A stretch of DNA of 64,000 bases from Roseivirga sp. UBA6052 (GCA_002427755.1 DIYO01000001.1:372001-436000); one strand, 5' to 3'; counted from the stretch's first letter, positions 24,397 through 33,289 are shown. Numbers and translations: made by a program. Notes: generated from the sequence alone by a model not told the origin.

Positions 24397-25369
24397 GGAA
24401 GATTTTTTTGATAGCGTACACTCACAAAGAGAAATAGACGAACCAGCAGCAATGGCTATGATCGTGCGAAGAGAAGCACCATCATCGGGTAAACCGGGAG
24501 ACAAAGCAGTCATTACCAAAAAAGGCGAAGTAAAAGGCTGGATTGGTGGTGGTTGTACCAAAGGAATAGTGATAAAAGAAGCGTTGGAAGCTATTGAACA
24601 ACAAACCCCTCGCCTAGTTCGCATACAGCCTAACGATCAAGTTAACGAACAATCAGGAGTTAAAAACTACCGCATGACCTGCATGAGTGGTGGTACAGTC
24701 GAAGTCTATATTGAACCAATTATGCAAGTAACAAAGATTCATCTTTTCGGTAGATCGCATATTTCAAAAGCCATCTGCGACATTGGTAGAGCAGCCGGTT
24801 ATTATGTAAATATCATTTCTGATTTGGCCGATGATGTGATGTTTCCATCAGCAAACAAAATCACTAAGCTTTCTGAATTTAAGGCTGAGGAATCAATGGC
24901 TAGGGATTACATGATTGTATGTACTCAAGGTGAAGATGATGAAAAGAGTGTTCAGCAGGCCATTCATGCAAATCCAAGATACTTGTCCTTTGTTTCAAGT
25001 AAAAAGAAAGCGAACTCGGTTTTCCTTTACCTTAAACGTGAAGGTGTAGAGCATAAAGACCTAGTGAGAATAAAAACACCTGCGGGAATAGATATCAATG
25101 CGAAGACGCCAGAAGAAGTAGCAATTTCAATACTAGCCGAAATTGTCAAAGAGAAGAGATCTGAGGAAGCCAAAGAAACGGACATCCCTGCATTAGAAAA
25201 GGCTTTTGAAGAAGAACAGAACGAATTATACATTAATCCGGTGTGTAAGATTCCGGTACAGAAGAGTACTGCCAAGCACGTAGTAGAGTACGAAGGCGAA
25301 AAGGTATATTTCTGTTGTGATGGCTGTAAAGTCTCATTCGAAAAAGAACCTGCTGCATATATCAACTGA
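24389..25369 (+). CDS. coxF: CoxF: XdhC-family maturation protein fused to a C-terminal YHS domain
   Basis: The first 265 residues are XdhC-like: VKGWIGGGCTKGIVIKEALE, MTCMSGGTVEVYIEP, the Rossmann part IHLFGRSHISKAICDIGRAAG, and a C-terminal FVSSKKKANSVFLYLKREG then KTPAGIDI. In CO dehydrogenase systems CoxF acts with CoxE in Mo/Cu cluster assembly. Residues 281-326 are an additional YHS-type domain: NPVCKIPV, HVVEYEGEKVYFCCDGCK and FEKEPAAYI, with four cysteines. YHS domains bind metals and occur in copper-handling proteins. The fusion is in one frame with an acidic linker (residues 255-280). A copper-binding role here is inferred. Confidence 0.9.
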   Translation: MPKEDFFDSVHSQREIDEPAAMAMIVRREAPSSGKPGDKAVITKKGEVKGWIGGGCTKGIVIKEALEAIEQQTPRLVRIQPNDQVNEQSGVKNYRMTCMSGGTVEVYIEPIMQVTKIHLFGRSHISKAICDIGRAAGYYVNIISDLADDVMFPSANKITKLSEFKAEESMARDYMIVCTQGEDDEKSVQQAIHANPRYLSFVSSKKKANSVFLYLKREGVEHKDLVRIKTPAGIDINAKTPEEVAISILAEIVKEKRSEEAKETDIPALEKAFEEEQNELYINPVCKIPVQKSTAKHVVEYEGEKVYFCCDGCKVSFEKEPAAYIN

Positions 25370-25421
25370 TTTTTAAAATTGGCGTGGGATTATCCGTGCC
25401 TAAACTTATTTTTGGTCCACC

Positions 25422-26417
25422 TTGGGAAAAGCATTATACGACAATCACGGAAGACAACTCAATTACTTGAGACTTGCAGTTACTGAAAGATGTAACCTGC
25501 GCTGTTTCTATTGCATGCCCGAAGAAGGCCTACCTTGGAGCACGAAAGATCAAATCCTCTCCTATGAGGAAATGCTTCGGTTGGTTACGATTCTTGCTGA
25601 CTTAGGTATAAGCAAAGTTCGAATCACTGGTGGTGAACCATTCGTAAGAAGAGATTTGATACCATTTATGGCTGATTTAAGTCAAGTTGATGGTATTGAG
25701 AAAATTAACATCACCACAAATGGCACAGCACCTTTAAAGCACATCGAAGCTATGAAAGCCATCGGTGTGAGTGCAGTAAACCTGAGCTTAGATAGTCTAG
25801 ACGCAGCACGTTTTTTTGCCATTACAAGAAGAAACGAATTCGATAAGGTTTGGTCATTCTACAGAGCACTACTTGATGCCGAAATGACCACAAAAATCAA
25901 TGCTGTTGTGATGCAAGAGCATAATTTAGACGATATCATTCCTATGGCAGAGTTAACCCTTCTGGATAATGCAAGCATTCGCTTCATTGAAGAAATGCCA
26001 TTCAATGGCGGGAGTAAAGGATATCAACCTATTGAATGGAATTACAAGAAAATATTAGCACATATTCAAACTAAGTATCCTGATATACAAAGGCTTGATG
26101 ATGAGAAATCCTCTACTAGTTATAATTACAAATTACTTGGTGCTGAAGGCTCATTTGGTGTAATACCTGCCTATTCTAGAAGCATTTGTGGCACCTGTGA
26201 TCGTATCAGATTGACACCTAAGGGTGAATTGAAAACATGCCTTTATCAAAATGGAGGATTCAGCTTTCGAGACTTTATGAGAAATGGAGCGACAGATGAT
26301 GATATCAGACAAAAGTTTCTTGAACTATTCCAGAAACGAGCCAAAACAGGTTTTGAAGCTGAACAACAAAAAACCAAATCCAACTCATTTGAGAGTATGG
26401 CTACAATAGGAGGATAA
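25422..26417 (+). CDS. moaA: GTP 3',8-cyclase MoaA (molybdopterin biosynthesis), TTG start
   Basis: This radical SAM enzyme does the first step of molybdopterin synthesis, turning GTP into 3',8-cyclo-7,8-dihydro-GTP with MoaC. The N-terminal [4Fe-4S] SAM cluster motif is C24-x3-C28-x2-C31 (TERCNLRCFYCMPEEG). The C-terminal substrate cluster is C256, C259 and C273 (GTCDRIRLTPKGELKTC). The C-terminus ends in GG as needed for activity. The start is TTG at 25422. An in-frame stop at 25401 precludes a longer protein, and the first ATG inside the frame would remove the SAM cluster. It follows coxF by 52 bases. Confidence 0.95.
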   Translation: MGKALYDNHGRQLNYLRLAVTERCNLRCFYCMPEEGLPWSTKDQILSYEEMLRLVTILADLGISKVRITGGEPFVRRDLIPFMADLSQVDGIEKINITTNGTAPLKHIEAMKAIGVSAVNLSLDSLDAARFFAITRRNEFDKVWSFYRALLDAEMTTKINAVVMQEHNLDDIIPMAELTLLDNASIRFIEEMPFNGGSKGYQPIEWNYKKILAHIQTKYPDIQRLDDEKSSTSYNYKLLGAEGSFGVIPAYSRSICGTCDRIRLTPKGELKTCLYQNGGFSFRDFMRNGATDDDIRQKFLELFQKRAKTGFEAEQQKTKSNSFESMATIGG

Positions 26418-26427
26418 TACAAGGATT

Positions 26428-26468
26428 AATGTTGAATGATGAATTTTGAATTAAATCCATTCAACATT
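26428..26468. repeat. AT-rich inverted repeat between moaA and moeA
   Basis: AATGTTGAATG (26428-26438) is the exact reverse complement of CATTCAACATT (26458-26468). It fills most of the 75-base gap and a third TCAACATTA copy follows at 26482. It is probably a dispersed intergenic palindrome; no T-run follows, so it is not a clear terminator. Confidence 0.55.
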
Positions 26469-26492
26469 TAAAATTTAAAGCTCAACATTACA

Positions 26493-27692
26493 ATGATAAG
26501 CTACCACGAAGCACTCAACATACTTCAACAGTTCCCATTTCAATTGACTGAGAGATCAGTACGCATAACAGAAGCCAATGGATATGTTTTAGCAGAAGAC
26601 ATTATATCTGATCGTGACCTCCCTCCTTATGATCGCGTGACTATGGATGGTATAGCCATCAGTTTTGATGCTTATGCAAAAGGGCAACGCTCATTTGATA
26701 TAATTGAAACCATTGGAGCCGGGGTTCCTCAAAAGACTATTGAAGAAGCAGAAAAGTGCGTGCAGATCATGACTGGTGCCATTATGCCTATTGGTCTTGA
26801 TACCATCATTCGTTACGAGGATATCACCATTGAAAACGGTGTTGCCACTATAAACGAGGAAGTTGTTCGGGCTCAGAACATTCATTTCAGAGGAGAAGAT
26901 CGAAAAAAAGGAGAAGTGGTTTTAGCCAAAGGAACAGAACTTGGACCAACTGAATTGATTGTAGCAGCTGCTGTAGGTCGTTCAGAATTGACTGTATATA
27001 AAATGCCAAAGGCAGCTATTATCACCACTGGTGATGAATTGGTAGATGTACACGAAAAGCCAGAAGCGCAACAAATCAGAAGGTCGAGTAACTATGGTGT
27101 GTTGGCATTGCTCAAAAGCTGGGGTATTGAGTCGAATCAATTTCATTTGAAAGACAATAAAGAATTGTTATCCAAAGAGTTATCATCTTTAATTGAATCT
27201 TATGATTTATTAGTGATCACTGGTGGTGTTTCCAGAGGGAAATTCGATTTCTTGCCTGAAGTAATGGATGAGCTTGGAGTAATGAAGCATTTTCATAAGA
27301 TCAAACAAAGACCTGGGAAACCGTTCTGGTTTGGTTCTGCTCCTAATGGTACTACCGTCTTTGCATTGCCTGGGAATCCAGTCTCATCTTTCGTCTGCGC
27401 TAATGCCTACTTGAAATTCTGGTTGCGAAAGTCATTAGGTCTAAAAGCGAACCTTAGCTTTGTAAAGCTTACAAACGATATAACCTTTATGCCACCTCTC
27501 ACCTATTTCCTCGAATGTCAGGTAAGTACAACTCCAACAGGTGAGCGTATTGCTAAAACTTTTAAAGGAAATGGATCTGGTGACTTTGCCAACATGACGG
27601 TGGCTGATGGCTTTATCGTTTTACCAGAGGAGAAGAATGAATTCTTTGCGGGTGAAGTTTATCCGTATATTCCCTATAGAAATTCAATCTAA
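26493..27692 (+). CDS. moeA: Molybdopterin molybdenumtransferase MoeA
   Basis: This 399-residue enzyme inserts molybdate into adenylylated molybdopterin. The family blocks are in order: ANGYVLAEDIISDRDLPPYD with RVTMDGIAI, TGAIMPIGLDTIIRYEDI, ITTGDELVD, ITGGVSRGKFDFLPEVM, KQRPGKPFWFG and FALPGNPVSSFVCAN. Domain IV (MoeA_C) is present to the end. No mogA/moaB adenylyltransferase is in the window, so that gene must lie elsewhere. It overlaps moaC by one base (TAATG), placing both in the cox transcript. Confidence 0.95.
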   Translation: MISYHEALNILQQFPFQLTERSVRITEANGYVLAEDIISDRDLPPYDRVTMDGIAISFDAYAKGQRSFDIIETIGAGVPQKTIEEAEKCVQIMTGAIMPIGLDTIIRYEDITIENGVATINEEVVRAQNIHFRGEDRKKGEVVLAKGTELGPTELIVAAAVGRSELTVYKMPKAAIITTGDELVDVHEKPEAQQIRRSSNYGVLALLKSWGIESNQFHLKDNKELLSKELSSLIESYDLLVITGGVSRGKFDFLPEVMDELGVMKHFHKIKQRPGKPFWFGSAPNGTTVFALPGNPVSSFVCANAYLKFWLRKSLGLKANLSFVKLTNDITFMPPLTYFLECQVSTTPTGERIAKTFKGNGSGDFANMTVADGFIVLPEEKNEFFAGEVYPYIPYRNSI

Positions 27693-28168
27693 TGAGTAAA
27701 GAATTTACCCATATCGACAAGGACAAGCCTACAATGGTTGATGTTGGTGACAAAACAGAAACCAAAAGAACTGCCATTGCTGAAAGTATTGTTCAATTGC
27801 CGGATGATATGGCTGAGCATATTCACGATGGCGAAATCAAGACTTTAAAAGGCCCGGTATTTCAAACAGCTATTGTTGCAGGAATTCAGGGTGCGAAGAA
27901 GACATGGGAATTAATCCCTATGTGCCACCAAATCAATTTGAATAAGGTAGGAATTGACATTACACTAAGAGAAGGCCTTGAGGTTGTCATTACTTGTGAA
28001 GCCAAATGCAGTGGTAAAACAGGTGTAGAAATGGAAGCTTTAACAGGCGCCTCAATTGCCGCATTGACAGTATATGACATGTGTAAAGCATTCTCTCATA
28101 ACATTGAGATTAAAGAAACTAGATTAGTAAGAAAGACTGGGGGTAAGTCGGATTATTCGAACCCCTAA
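27692..28168 (+). CDS. moaC: Cyclic pyranopterin monophosphate synthase MoaC
   Basis: MoaC (158 residues) converts the MoaA product into cyclic pyranopterin monophosphate. Signature segments are DVGDKTETKRTAIAE, AGIQGAKKTWELIPMCHQ, GVEMEALTGASIAALTVYDM and the catalytic Lys/Asp end IKETRLVRKTGGKSD. Length and motifs are complete. It is coupled to moeA by a one-base overlap. A palindromic repeat element begins seven bases after the stop codon and fills the gap to the next gene. Confidence 0.96.
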   Translation: MSKEFTHIDKDKPTMVDVGDKTETKRTAIAESIVQLPDDMAEHIHDGEIKTLKGPVFQTAIVAGIQGAKKTWELIPMCHQINLNKVGIDITLREGLEVVITCEAKCSGKTGVEMEALTGASIAALTVYDMCKAFSHNIEIKETRLVRKTGGKSDYSNP

Positions 28169-28174
28169 AGAGTA

Positions 28175-28238
28175 CGTCATCCAGAACTTGTTTCAGGATC
28201 TATTATGTAGAAGATGCTGAAATGAATTCAGCATGACG
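28175..28238. repeat. Dispersed palindromic repeat, CGTCAT...ATGACG type
   Basis: The outer arms CGTCAT (28175) and ATGACG (28233-28238) enclose two smaller hairpins, one around GAACTTGTTTC and one TGCTGAA-ATGAA-TTCAGCA. Related copies lie at 33345, 34142 and 42186. All are intergenic. Confidence 0.8.
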
Positions 28239-28251
28239 AATAATGTTATTA

Positions 28252-29313
28252 ATGAAACTCATAGCAGGAACAGATAAAGGCCTTTTAATCTACCAGAAGC
28301 AAGAAGCAGACTGGAAGCTTTTAGACATTGCCTTTGTCGGTTTACCCATTGGAGCCTTTCTGCAAGACCATGCCAAACGCTGGTGGGTAGCCATAAATCA
28401 CAAGCATTGGGGTTCCAAACTATACGTTTCAGAAAATCATGGGGAAAACTTTAGAGAAGTAAAAGTTCCTTCATTTAATAAGGAATCACGACATACACTG
28501 AGATCAATTTGGACGATAGAAATGCAGCAAATCGGTCCAATTGAAAGACTATACATTGGTACAGAACCAGCAGCTATTTTCTATTCTGATGATTTAGGAC
28601 AGTCATTTCAGGAGTTAACAGGCTTGTCCTCTCATCCTTCACGTTCTACTTGGCAAGGTGGTGGAAAAGGAAGTAAGAATCCTTTTCTTCATACCATACT
28701 ATTCCACCCAGAGGATAGTAATCATTTAACTGTTGGTATTAGTTGCGCAGGAGTCTTTCAATCAACTGATGCGGGAAATACATGGAAACCAACAAATAAA
28801 GGCTTAGAAGCATTCTTTTTACCTAACTCTACCATAGAAGTTGGGCATGATCCTCACTCAATGATCAGACACCCAAAGCATCCAAGCGTGATTTGGCAGC
28901 AAAACCATTGTGGTATTTACAGAAGTCTAGACAATGGTATCACTTGGGAAAATGTATCCGATATTGAAGGCAAAGCGGTATATGGTTTTGATCTTGCTAT
29001 AGACGAAAACGACATTGATAAAGCCTGGGTAATACCTGCACAATCAGACGATCAGAGAATTCCTTACCAAAACAAGTTAGCTGTTTACCACACGCTTGAT
29101 GGCGGTAAAAACTGGTTATCCTTAAGAAATGGATTACCACAAGAAGCAGCGTTTGACTTAGTTTTGAGAGATGGATTTGGGAAGAGCGATAAATCCATGG
29201 CCTTTGGTACAACCAATGGCAATCTTTATGTATCGGATAATGAAGGAAAGGATTGGAGCATCCTTAGCCAAAGCCTAAGTGCAGTGCGTTCCGTTAAAAT
29301 AGAAAAGGAATAA
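28252..29313 (+). CDS. Cytoplasmic Asp-box (BNR/sortilin-like) beta-propeller, cox/moa-associated
   Basis: This protein of about 353 residues has no signal peptide and is built of Asp-box repeats: SENHGENF, SDDLGQSF, STDAGNTW, SLDNGITW, TLDGGKNW and SDNEGKDW. They form a predicted six- or seven-bladed propeller of the sialidase/Vps10 type. No catalytic residues of sialidases are recognisable. I start it at Met4 (ATG 28252, MKLIAGTDKGLLIY), because the ATG at 28243 lies just after a repeat element. It is the last gene of the cox-moa run and ends in a terminator. It may be a scaffold for the maturation proteins; this is inferred from position only. Confidence 0.85.
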   Translation: MKLIAGTDKGLLIYQKQEADWKLLDIAFVGLPIGAFLQDHAKRWWVAINHKHWGSKLYVSENHGENFREVKVPSFNKESRHTLRSIWTIEMQQIGPIERLYIGTEPAAIFYSDDLGQSFQELTGLSSHPSRSTWQGGGKGSKNPFLHTILFHPEDSNHLTVGISCAGVFQSTDAGNTWKPTNKGLEAFFLPNSTIEVGHDPHSMIRHPKHPSVIWQQNHCGIYRSLDNGITWENVSDIEGKAVYGFDLAIDENDIDKAWVIPAQSDDQRIPYQNKLAVYHTLDGGKNWLSLRNGLPQEAAFDLVLRDGFGKSDKSMAFGTTNGNLYVSDNEGKDWSILSQSLSAVRSVKIEKE

Positions 29314-29338
29314 CCAAAATCTTCAGCTATTCCTTTTT
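29303..29338 (+). terminator. Terminator closing the cox-moa gene run
   Basis: AAAAGGAATA (29303-29312) pairs perfectly with TATTCCTTTT (29328-29337), followed by T. The first arm includes part of the propeller gene's stop codon. Confidence 0.75.
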
Positions 29339-29468
29339 CCAAAACACTAGTATATGATGGGCTTTCCGCGTCTCGGTAAAGCACTGAGAATACGTACTGG
29401 ATCATGTAATTCTCTATACAATGGTAAATGGTTTTAACAAATTTCCATAGGGCTGACAGTTAGCAAAT

Positions 29469-29626
29469 GGTATGCATGAGTACGATTAAAATTATGTGTA
29501 CATGCATACTATTGACCTTAAACAGCCAAATCGATCACTTATCAAGCTTTTAGGGGTATGCATATGGTGTGCATACCGATTTGGAATGCACCATTAAAAA
29601 ACTCTTTAGCTATCTTCAGGTATGCA
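29469..29626 (+). promoter_or_regulatory. Cluster of five GTATGCA half-sites upstream of and across the regulator's start
   Basis: Copies are GGTATGCATGAGTAC at 29469-29483, GTACATGCATACT at 29498-29510 (inverted), GGTATGCA at 29555-29562, TGCATACC at 29570-29577 (inverted) and GGTATGCA at 29619-29626. The last includes the ATG at 29622. They form two inverted pairs plus a single site in the 308-base gap, which holds no gene. TACTATTG at 29507-29514 is a 7/8 match to the Bacteroidota -7 box TAnnTTTG. The pattern looks like an operator array, perhaps for autoregulation. Confidence 0.7.
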
Positions 29627-31658
29627 AGCTATTGGAAGGCGATTCATTCAGCTACAATTACTTATTCTATTCTTCATTCCATTGCAGAATATGTATGGAC
29701 AATTGTCAAGCTTTAAAGAACGCATTGAACTTGCTGACTCTTTTGCCATTAAGAATCAGTTCAAAGAGGCACGAGTAGTTCTGGACGCTCTCGCTACTGA
29801 GGTTCCTTTAGATGCCAACACCATTCAATCAGACAGGTTGAATACAGCATACGCCTATTACCATTTCGATAAAGATGAATACGACAGTGCACTATTTTAT
29901 TTCAGGCCTCTCCTATTCAAAACGTGGGTAACTGAAGATCTAGATTTTCTAGGCGTGATGGCTAAAGCAATTAATGATGCAGGTATCATTTATTATCGAT
30001 TGGGCGATCTCGATTCTGCGGAGGTGATGCATGATCAGAGTCTCATACTGGCAAAGGAAATCAACAACCTTCAAGTCCAAGCCTTTAATTACAATAATCT
30101 AGCGCTGCTCTATAAACAAAAGAAAGAGTATGTACTAGCTATTGAGAACTTTGAAAAAAGCCTCAAGATCAACCAAGAAATTCCAGATGAAGAAGGTCAA
30201 GGTTATCAATACCTAAACATGGCCATGCTCTATACAGATTTGGGCCAATTAACAGATGCTTTAGAGAGCTACCTTGAATCACTACGTCTTTTTGAGAAAC
30301 TAGAGAAGGATAACCTCAGATTAATCATCTATGAAAGACTAGGACAATACTACCGTAAGATTGAGGATTTAAATACGGCTAGAGACTATTACAACCGTGC
30401 CTATCAACTGGCACAGGAAAATAACAACAGGATATACATAGCAAGATCCTATAGAAATATTGGCCTACTATTTAGCAAGGAAGATCAAATCGATAGTGCT
30501 GTAACTTATTTCGATAAAGCCATTGGGATTTTTGAGGAGATTAAATACATAGCTCCCCTTTTAAATGCTCTTAATGATAAAGGGAATACATTAGCAAAAT
30601 CAGGTAAGGCAGAACAGGCATTATTGGCTTACAACCGTGCACTAGAGTATTCAGGTAAAGGTAATTGGTATAGCATGGATGTGGGCATAAGGATTAGTAA
30701 GGGCTATGCACTGAATAAACTTTACAGATACAATGAGGCCAAGTCTACAGTTTCAACGGCACTAAATACCTTTTCTAAAGACCAGCACACTATGCAGAAT
30801 CTAGTGGGTATTTATCGTGTTTTATCGCAAGCGGAAGAAGGTTTGGGCAATTATAAAAGCTCCTTAAATCATCTTCAGAATATCAGAGTCTTTGAAGATT
30901 CTATACTAAACGAAGAAAAAAGACTGGAAATAGCCAGGATAGAGTTTGAGTATCAGCTGTCTAAAGAAAGAGAGGTTTTCAACTTAGAAAATGAAAAGCA
31001 GGCCATTGCTTATGAAGCAGAAATTAATCAAGCTAATTCCACCCGAAACCTATTGATTGCCATTGCAGTACTGTTCATTATCATCATGGCAATTCTATTC
31101 CGATCCTACCAAATCAAGCAGAAAGCCAACCGCTTATTAGAGCAAAGAGCCAATGAATTAAAGGAAAAGAACGCATTGCTAAAGGAATCGCATTTGAAAG
31201 AACAAAGCCTGATGCAAACTAATATTGAAGAGAAAGAACGAAGGATGGCTGCGATAACCTTGAGTCAGCATGAGAAGGAATCATTGCTACAAAAAATAGA
31301 CGATAAGATTCAAGTTATCGCCAAAGAACCTCAAAGTAAATCAACCGAAGATCTTAAATCACTTCAGAAACTTGTCCGTTCAAATCTCAACTTAAATGGA
31401 AGCTGGGATAACTTCCTGTACCAGTTTGAAAAAATACATCCGGGTTTCTTTTCAAAGACCAGAGAGCTTTTCCCTAACATGACAGTGAATGACTTGAAGG
31501 TGTGTGCCTACATTAAGATTGGTATGGATAACAAAACAATCGCTCAGGTGACGAATACTACTGTTAATACTGTCAAAAGCAGAATACATAGAATAAAGAA
31601 AAAGATGGAGTTAGATGCTGATACCAGCATTAGGAACTACCTAATGAGTGTCAACTAA
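29622..31658 (+). CDS. TPR-repeat membrane regulator with C-terminal LuxR-like HTH
   Basis: This 678-residue protein has a signal peptide or anchor (QLLILFFIPLQNMYGQ), then about eight tetratricopeptide repeats to residue 440. A coiled coil, one transmembrane helix (LLIAIAVLFIIIMAILF, about 478-495) and a second coiled coil follow. The cytoplasmic DNA-binding end has PNMTVNDLKVCAYIKIGMDN and a GerE-like helix-turn-helix (TIAQVTNTTVNTVKSRIHRI). The periplasmic sensor and cytoplasmic effector are thus in one chain, a design common in Bacteroidota. It sits between the cox-moa run and the suf-moa string, with an operator-like array at its start. I infer it may control one or both. Confidence 0.88.
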   Translation: MQAIGRRFIQLQLLILFFIPLQNMYGQLSSFKERIELADSFAIKNQFKEARVVLDALATEVPLDANTIQSDRLNTAYAYYHFDKDEYDSALFYFRPLLFKTWVTEDLDFLGVMAKAINDAGIIYYRLGDLDSAEVMHDQSLILAKEINNLQVQAFNYNNLALLYKQKKEYVLAIENFEKSLKINQEIPDEEGQGYQYLNMAMLYTDLGQLTDALESYLESLRLFEKLEKDNLRLIIYERLGQYYRKIEDLNTARDYYNRAYQLAQENNNRIYIARSYRNIGLLFSKEDQIDSAVTYFDKAIGIFEEIKYIAPLLNALNDKGNTLAKSGKAEQALLAYNRALEYSGKGNWYSMDVGIRISKGYALNKLYRYNEAKSTVSTALNTFSKDQHTMQNLVGIYRVLSQAEEGLGNYKSSLNHLQNIRVFEDSILNEEKRLEIARIEFEYQLSKEREVFNLENEKQAIAYEAEINQANSTRNLLIAIAVLFIIIMAILFRSYQIKQKANRLLEQRANELKEKNALLKESHLKEQSLMQTNIEEKERRMAAITLSQHEKESLLQKIDDKIQVIAKEPQSKSTEDLKSLQKLVRSNLNLNGSWDNFLYQFEKIHPGFFSKTRELFPNMTVNDLKVCAYIKIGMDNKTIAQVTNTTVNTVKSRIHRIKKKMELDADTSIRNYLMSVN

Positions 31659-32078
31659 CAGTTTCAATTCATCCCAACTGAGAGAGGCACAGGTCTTTCT
31701 TTCGGGAAACTCTCTAGCCGCTGCAAAAGCTAAAAGTTGATCATCTTCGAAAATCTCTTCAGGCTCTCTCTTACCATGTTCATCAACCAACTCTAAGAAA
31801 TTCTCAACAATAGGTTTTATCTCCTCTACTGATTTCCCAATAACTATTTCTGTGAGTAAAGCTGTTGAAGCCTTTGATATAGCACAACCGAAACCGTCAA
31901 AACGCGCATCCTGAATTACATCATTCTCAATCGACATGGATATCGTGTATTTATCGCCACACATAGGGTTATATGCTTCTAGACGATGTGTCTCATTCTG
32001 CAACACGCCTTTAAAGGTCTCATCTTTCGATTTCTTCAAAATATGCTCTTGGTAGAGTCCTTTGATCCTTTCGTTCAT
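31641..32078 (-). CDS. sufU: SufU-like Fe-S/sulfur-transfer scaffold protein
   Basis: This 145-residue protein is of the SufU/IscU fold. The three conserved cysteines are C40 (AYNPMCGDK), C65 (FDGFGCAISKAS) and C130 (ERKTCASLSW). The Asp after C40 (CGD) is the fourth zinc ligand, and the spacing matches SufU rather than IscU. SufU activates SufS by accepting persulfide sulfur. It overlaps the upstream sufS gene by four bases. Its 3' end overlaps the end of the convergent TPR-HTH gene by 18 bases, so no terminator separates the two. Confidence 0.92.
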   Translation of the reverse strand: MNERIKGLYQEHILKKSKDETFKGVLQNETHRLEAYNPMCGDKYTISMSIENDVIQDARFDGFGCAISKASTALLTEIVIGKSVEEIKPIVENFLELVDEHGKREPEEIFEDDQLLAFAAAREFPERKTCASLSWDELKLLVDTH

Positions 32079-33289
32079 TCAAAAAACGCTTTAGTCTCCT
32101 TTAACACTTTAATAAAGGTCATTACATCTTCTTTGCTATTATATATACCGAAAGAAACCCTAGCCGTAGCTGGAACCTTGTATTTATTCATTAATGGTTG
32201 CGCACAGTGATGGCCTGCTCTTATACAAACCCCTTGTTCATTAAAGAAAGTCGAAAGATCATGCGGATGTATACCTTCTACCGTAAAAGAGATTACCCCT
32301 GCCCTTTCTTCAGGTCCTAGGATGTTCACTCCTTGTATCTCCGAAAGTAATTCATACGCCAGAGATGTGAGCTCATTCAAATGATTATGTAACTCAAATT
32401 CAGGTAACGTGTCCACAAAATCGATGGCAGCTCCCAAACCAATAACACCTGCAATGTTTTGAGTACCCGCCTCATGTCGTTGCGGCCCTTTCCGATAACC
32501 AGATTCCTCAATACCTACTTCGGTAATCATCCCACCACCAAAAGACAATGGCTTGATCTGATTCACTAAATCATCGGCCATATATAGTATACCGACACCT
32601 GTTGGTCCATAGAGTTTATGAGCAGAAAAGGCCAAAAAGTCAGCTTTCCATGTTTTTACATCTACTGTTTTGTGAGCTATTGCTTGTGCAGCATCTACAA
32701 ATACCTTCGCTCCTGCTTTATGCGCCAAAGCTGTTATTCTTGAAACATCATTGACAGTTCCCAAGACATTCGAAATAGCGGTAATAGAAACAAATGCTGT
32801 TTTTGCTTTCAATAAGAGTTCCAAAGCCTCAAAGTCTATTTCTCCTTCTTCATTGATTGGAATGGCTTTGATATTGGCCTCTTTCAACTTACAAGCCTCT
32901 TGCCATGGAACCAGATTAGCATGATGCTCCATTTCAGAAACAAGCACCTGATCACCACTCTCCAAGGAATGGATGACATGGGCATTCACTAGCTTGTTGA
33001 TACTGTCAGTTGTTCCCGATGTAAAAACTACTTGGTCTTTGGATTGCACATTTATATAACGAGCGACTTTTTCTCGAACTGACTCAAAAGTAGTTGTGGC
33101 TTTATGTGCAGGCCAATAACTTCCTCGACCTGTATTGGCATAATAGCCAGAATAGAACCCGGAGATAGCATCAATAACGGATTGAGGCTTCTGAGCTGAA
33201 GATGCCGTATCAAGATACACTAATTCCTTTCCAAGCGGGGTTTGCTGCTTGAATATTGGAAATTGTGATTTGATGGATGCTATGTTCAT
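32075..33289 (-). CDS. sufS: Cysteine desulfurase SufS
   Basis: This 404-residue PLP enzyme of the group II desulfurases frees sulfur from cysteine as a protein-bound persulfide. Features include SEMEHHANLVPWQ, the PLP lysine in FSAHKLYGPTGVGILY and the persulfide cysteine in RAGHHCAQPLM. It is paired with sufU only; sufBCD are absent here. The next genes of this strand upstream are moaE and moaD, with a repeat-filled gap of 181 bases. Its placement suggests sulfur supply to the molybdenum cofactor and Fe-S clusters of CO dehydrogenase, though a general role is possible. Confidence 0.93.
   Translation of the reverse strand: MNIASIKSQFPIFKQQTPLGKELVYLDTASSAQKPQSVIDAISGFYSGYYANTGRGSYWPAHKATTTFESVREKVARYINVQSKDQVVFTSGTTDSINKLVNAHVIHSLESGDQVLVSEMEHHANLVPWQEACKLKEANIKAIPINEEGEIDFEALELLLKAKTAFVSITAISNVLGTVNDVSRITALAHKAGAKVFVDAAQAIAHKTVDVKTWKADFLAFSAHKLYGPTGVGILYMADDLVNQIKPLSFGGGMITEVGIEESGYRKGPQRHEAGTQNIAGVIGLGAAIDFVDTLPEFELHNHLNELTSLAYELLSEIQGVNILGPEERAGVISFTVEGIHPHDLSTFFNEQGVCIRAGHHCAQPLMNKYKVPATARVSFGIYNSKEDVMTFIKVLKETKAFFE

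Noticed and set aside
29569..29778. Open frame of 69 codons on the plus strand
   Set aside because: It overlaps the operator array and the start of the TPR-HTH gene in another frame and has no recognisable features.
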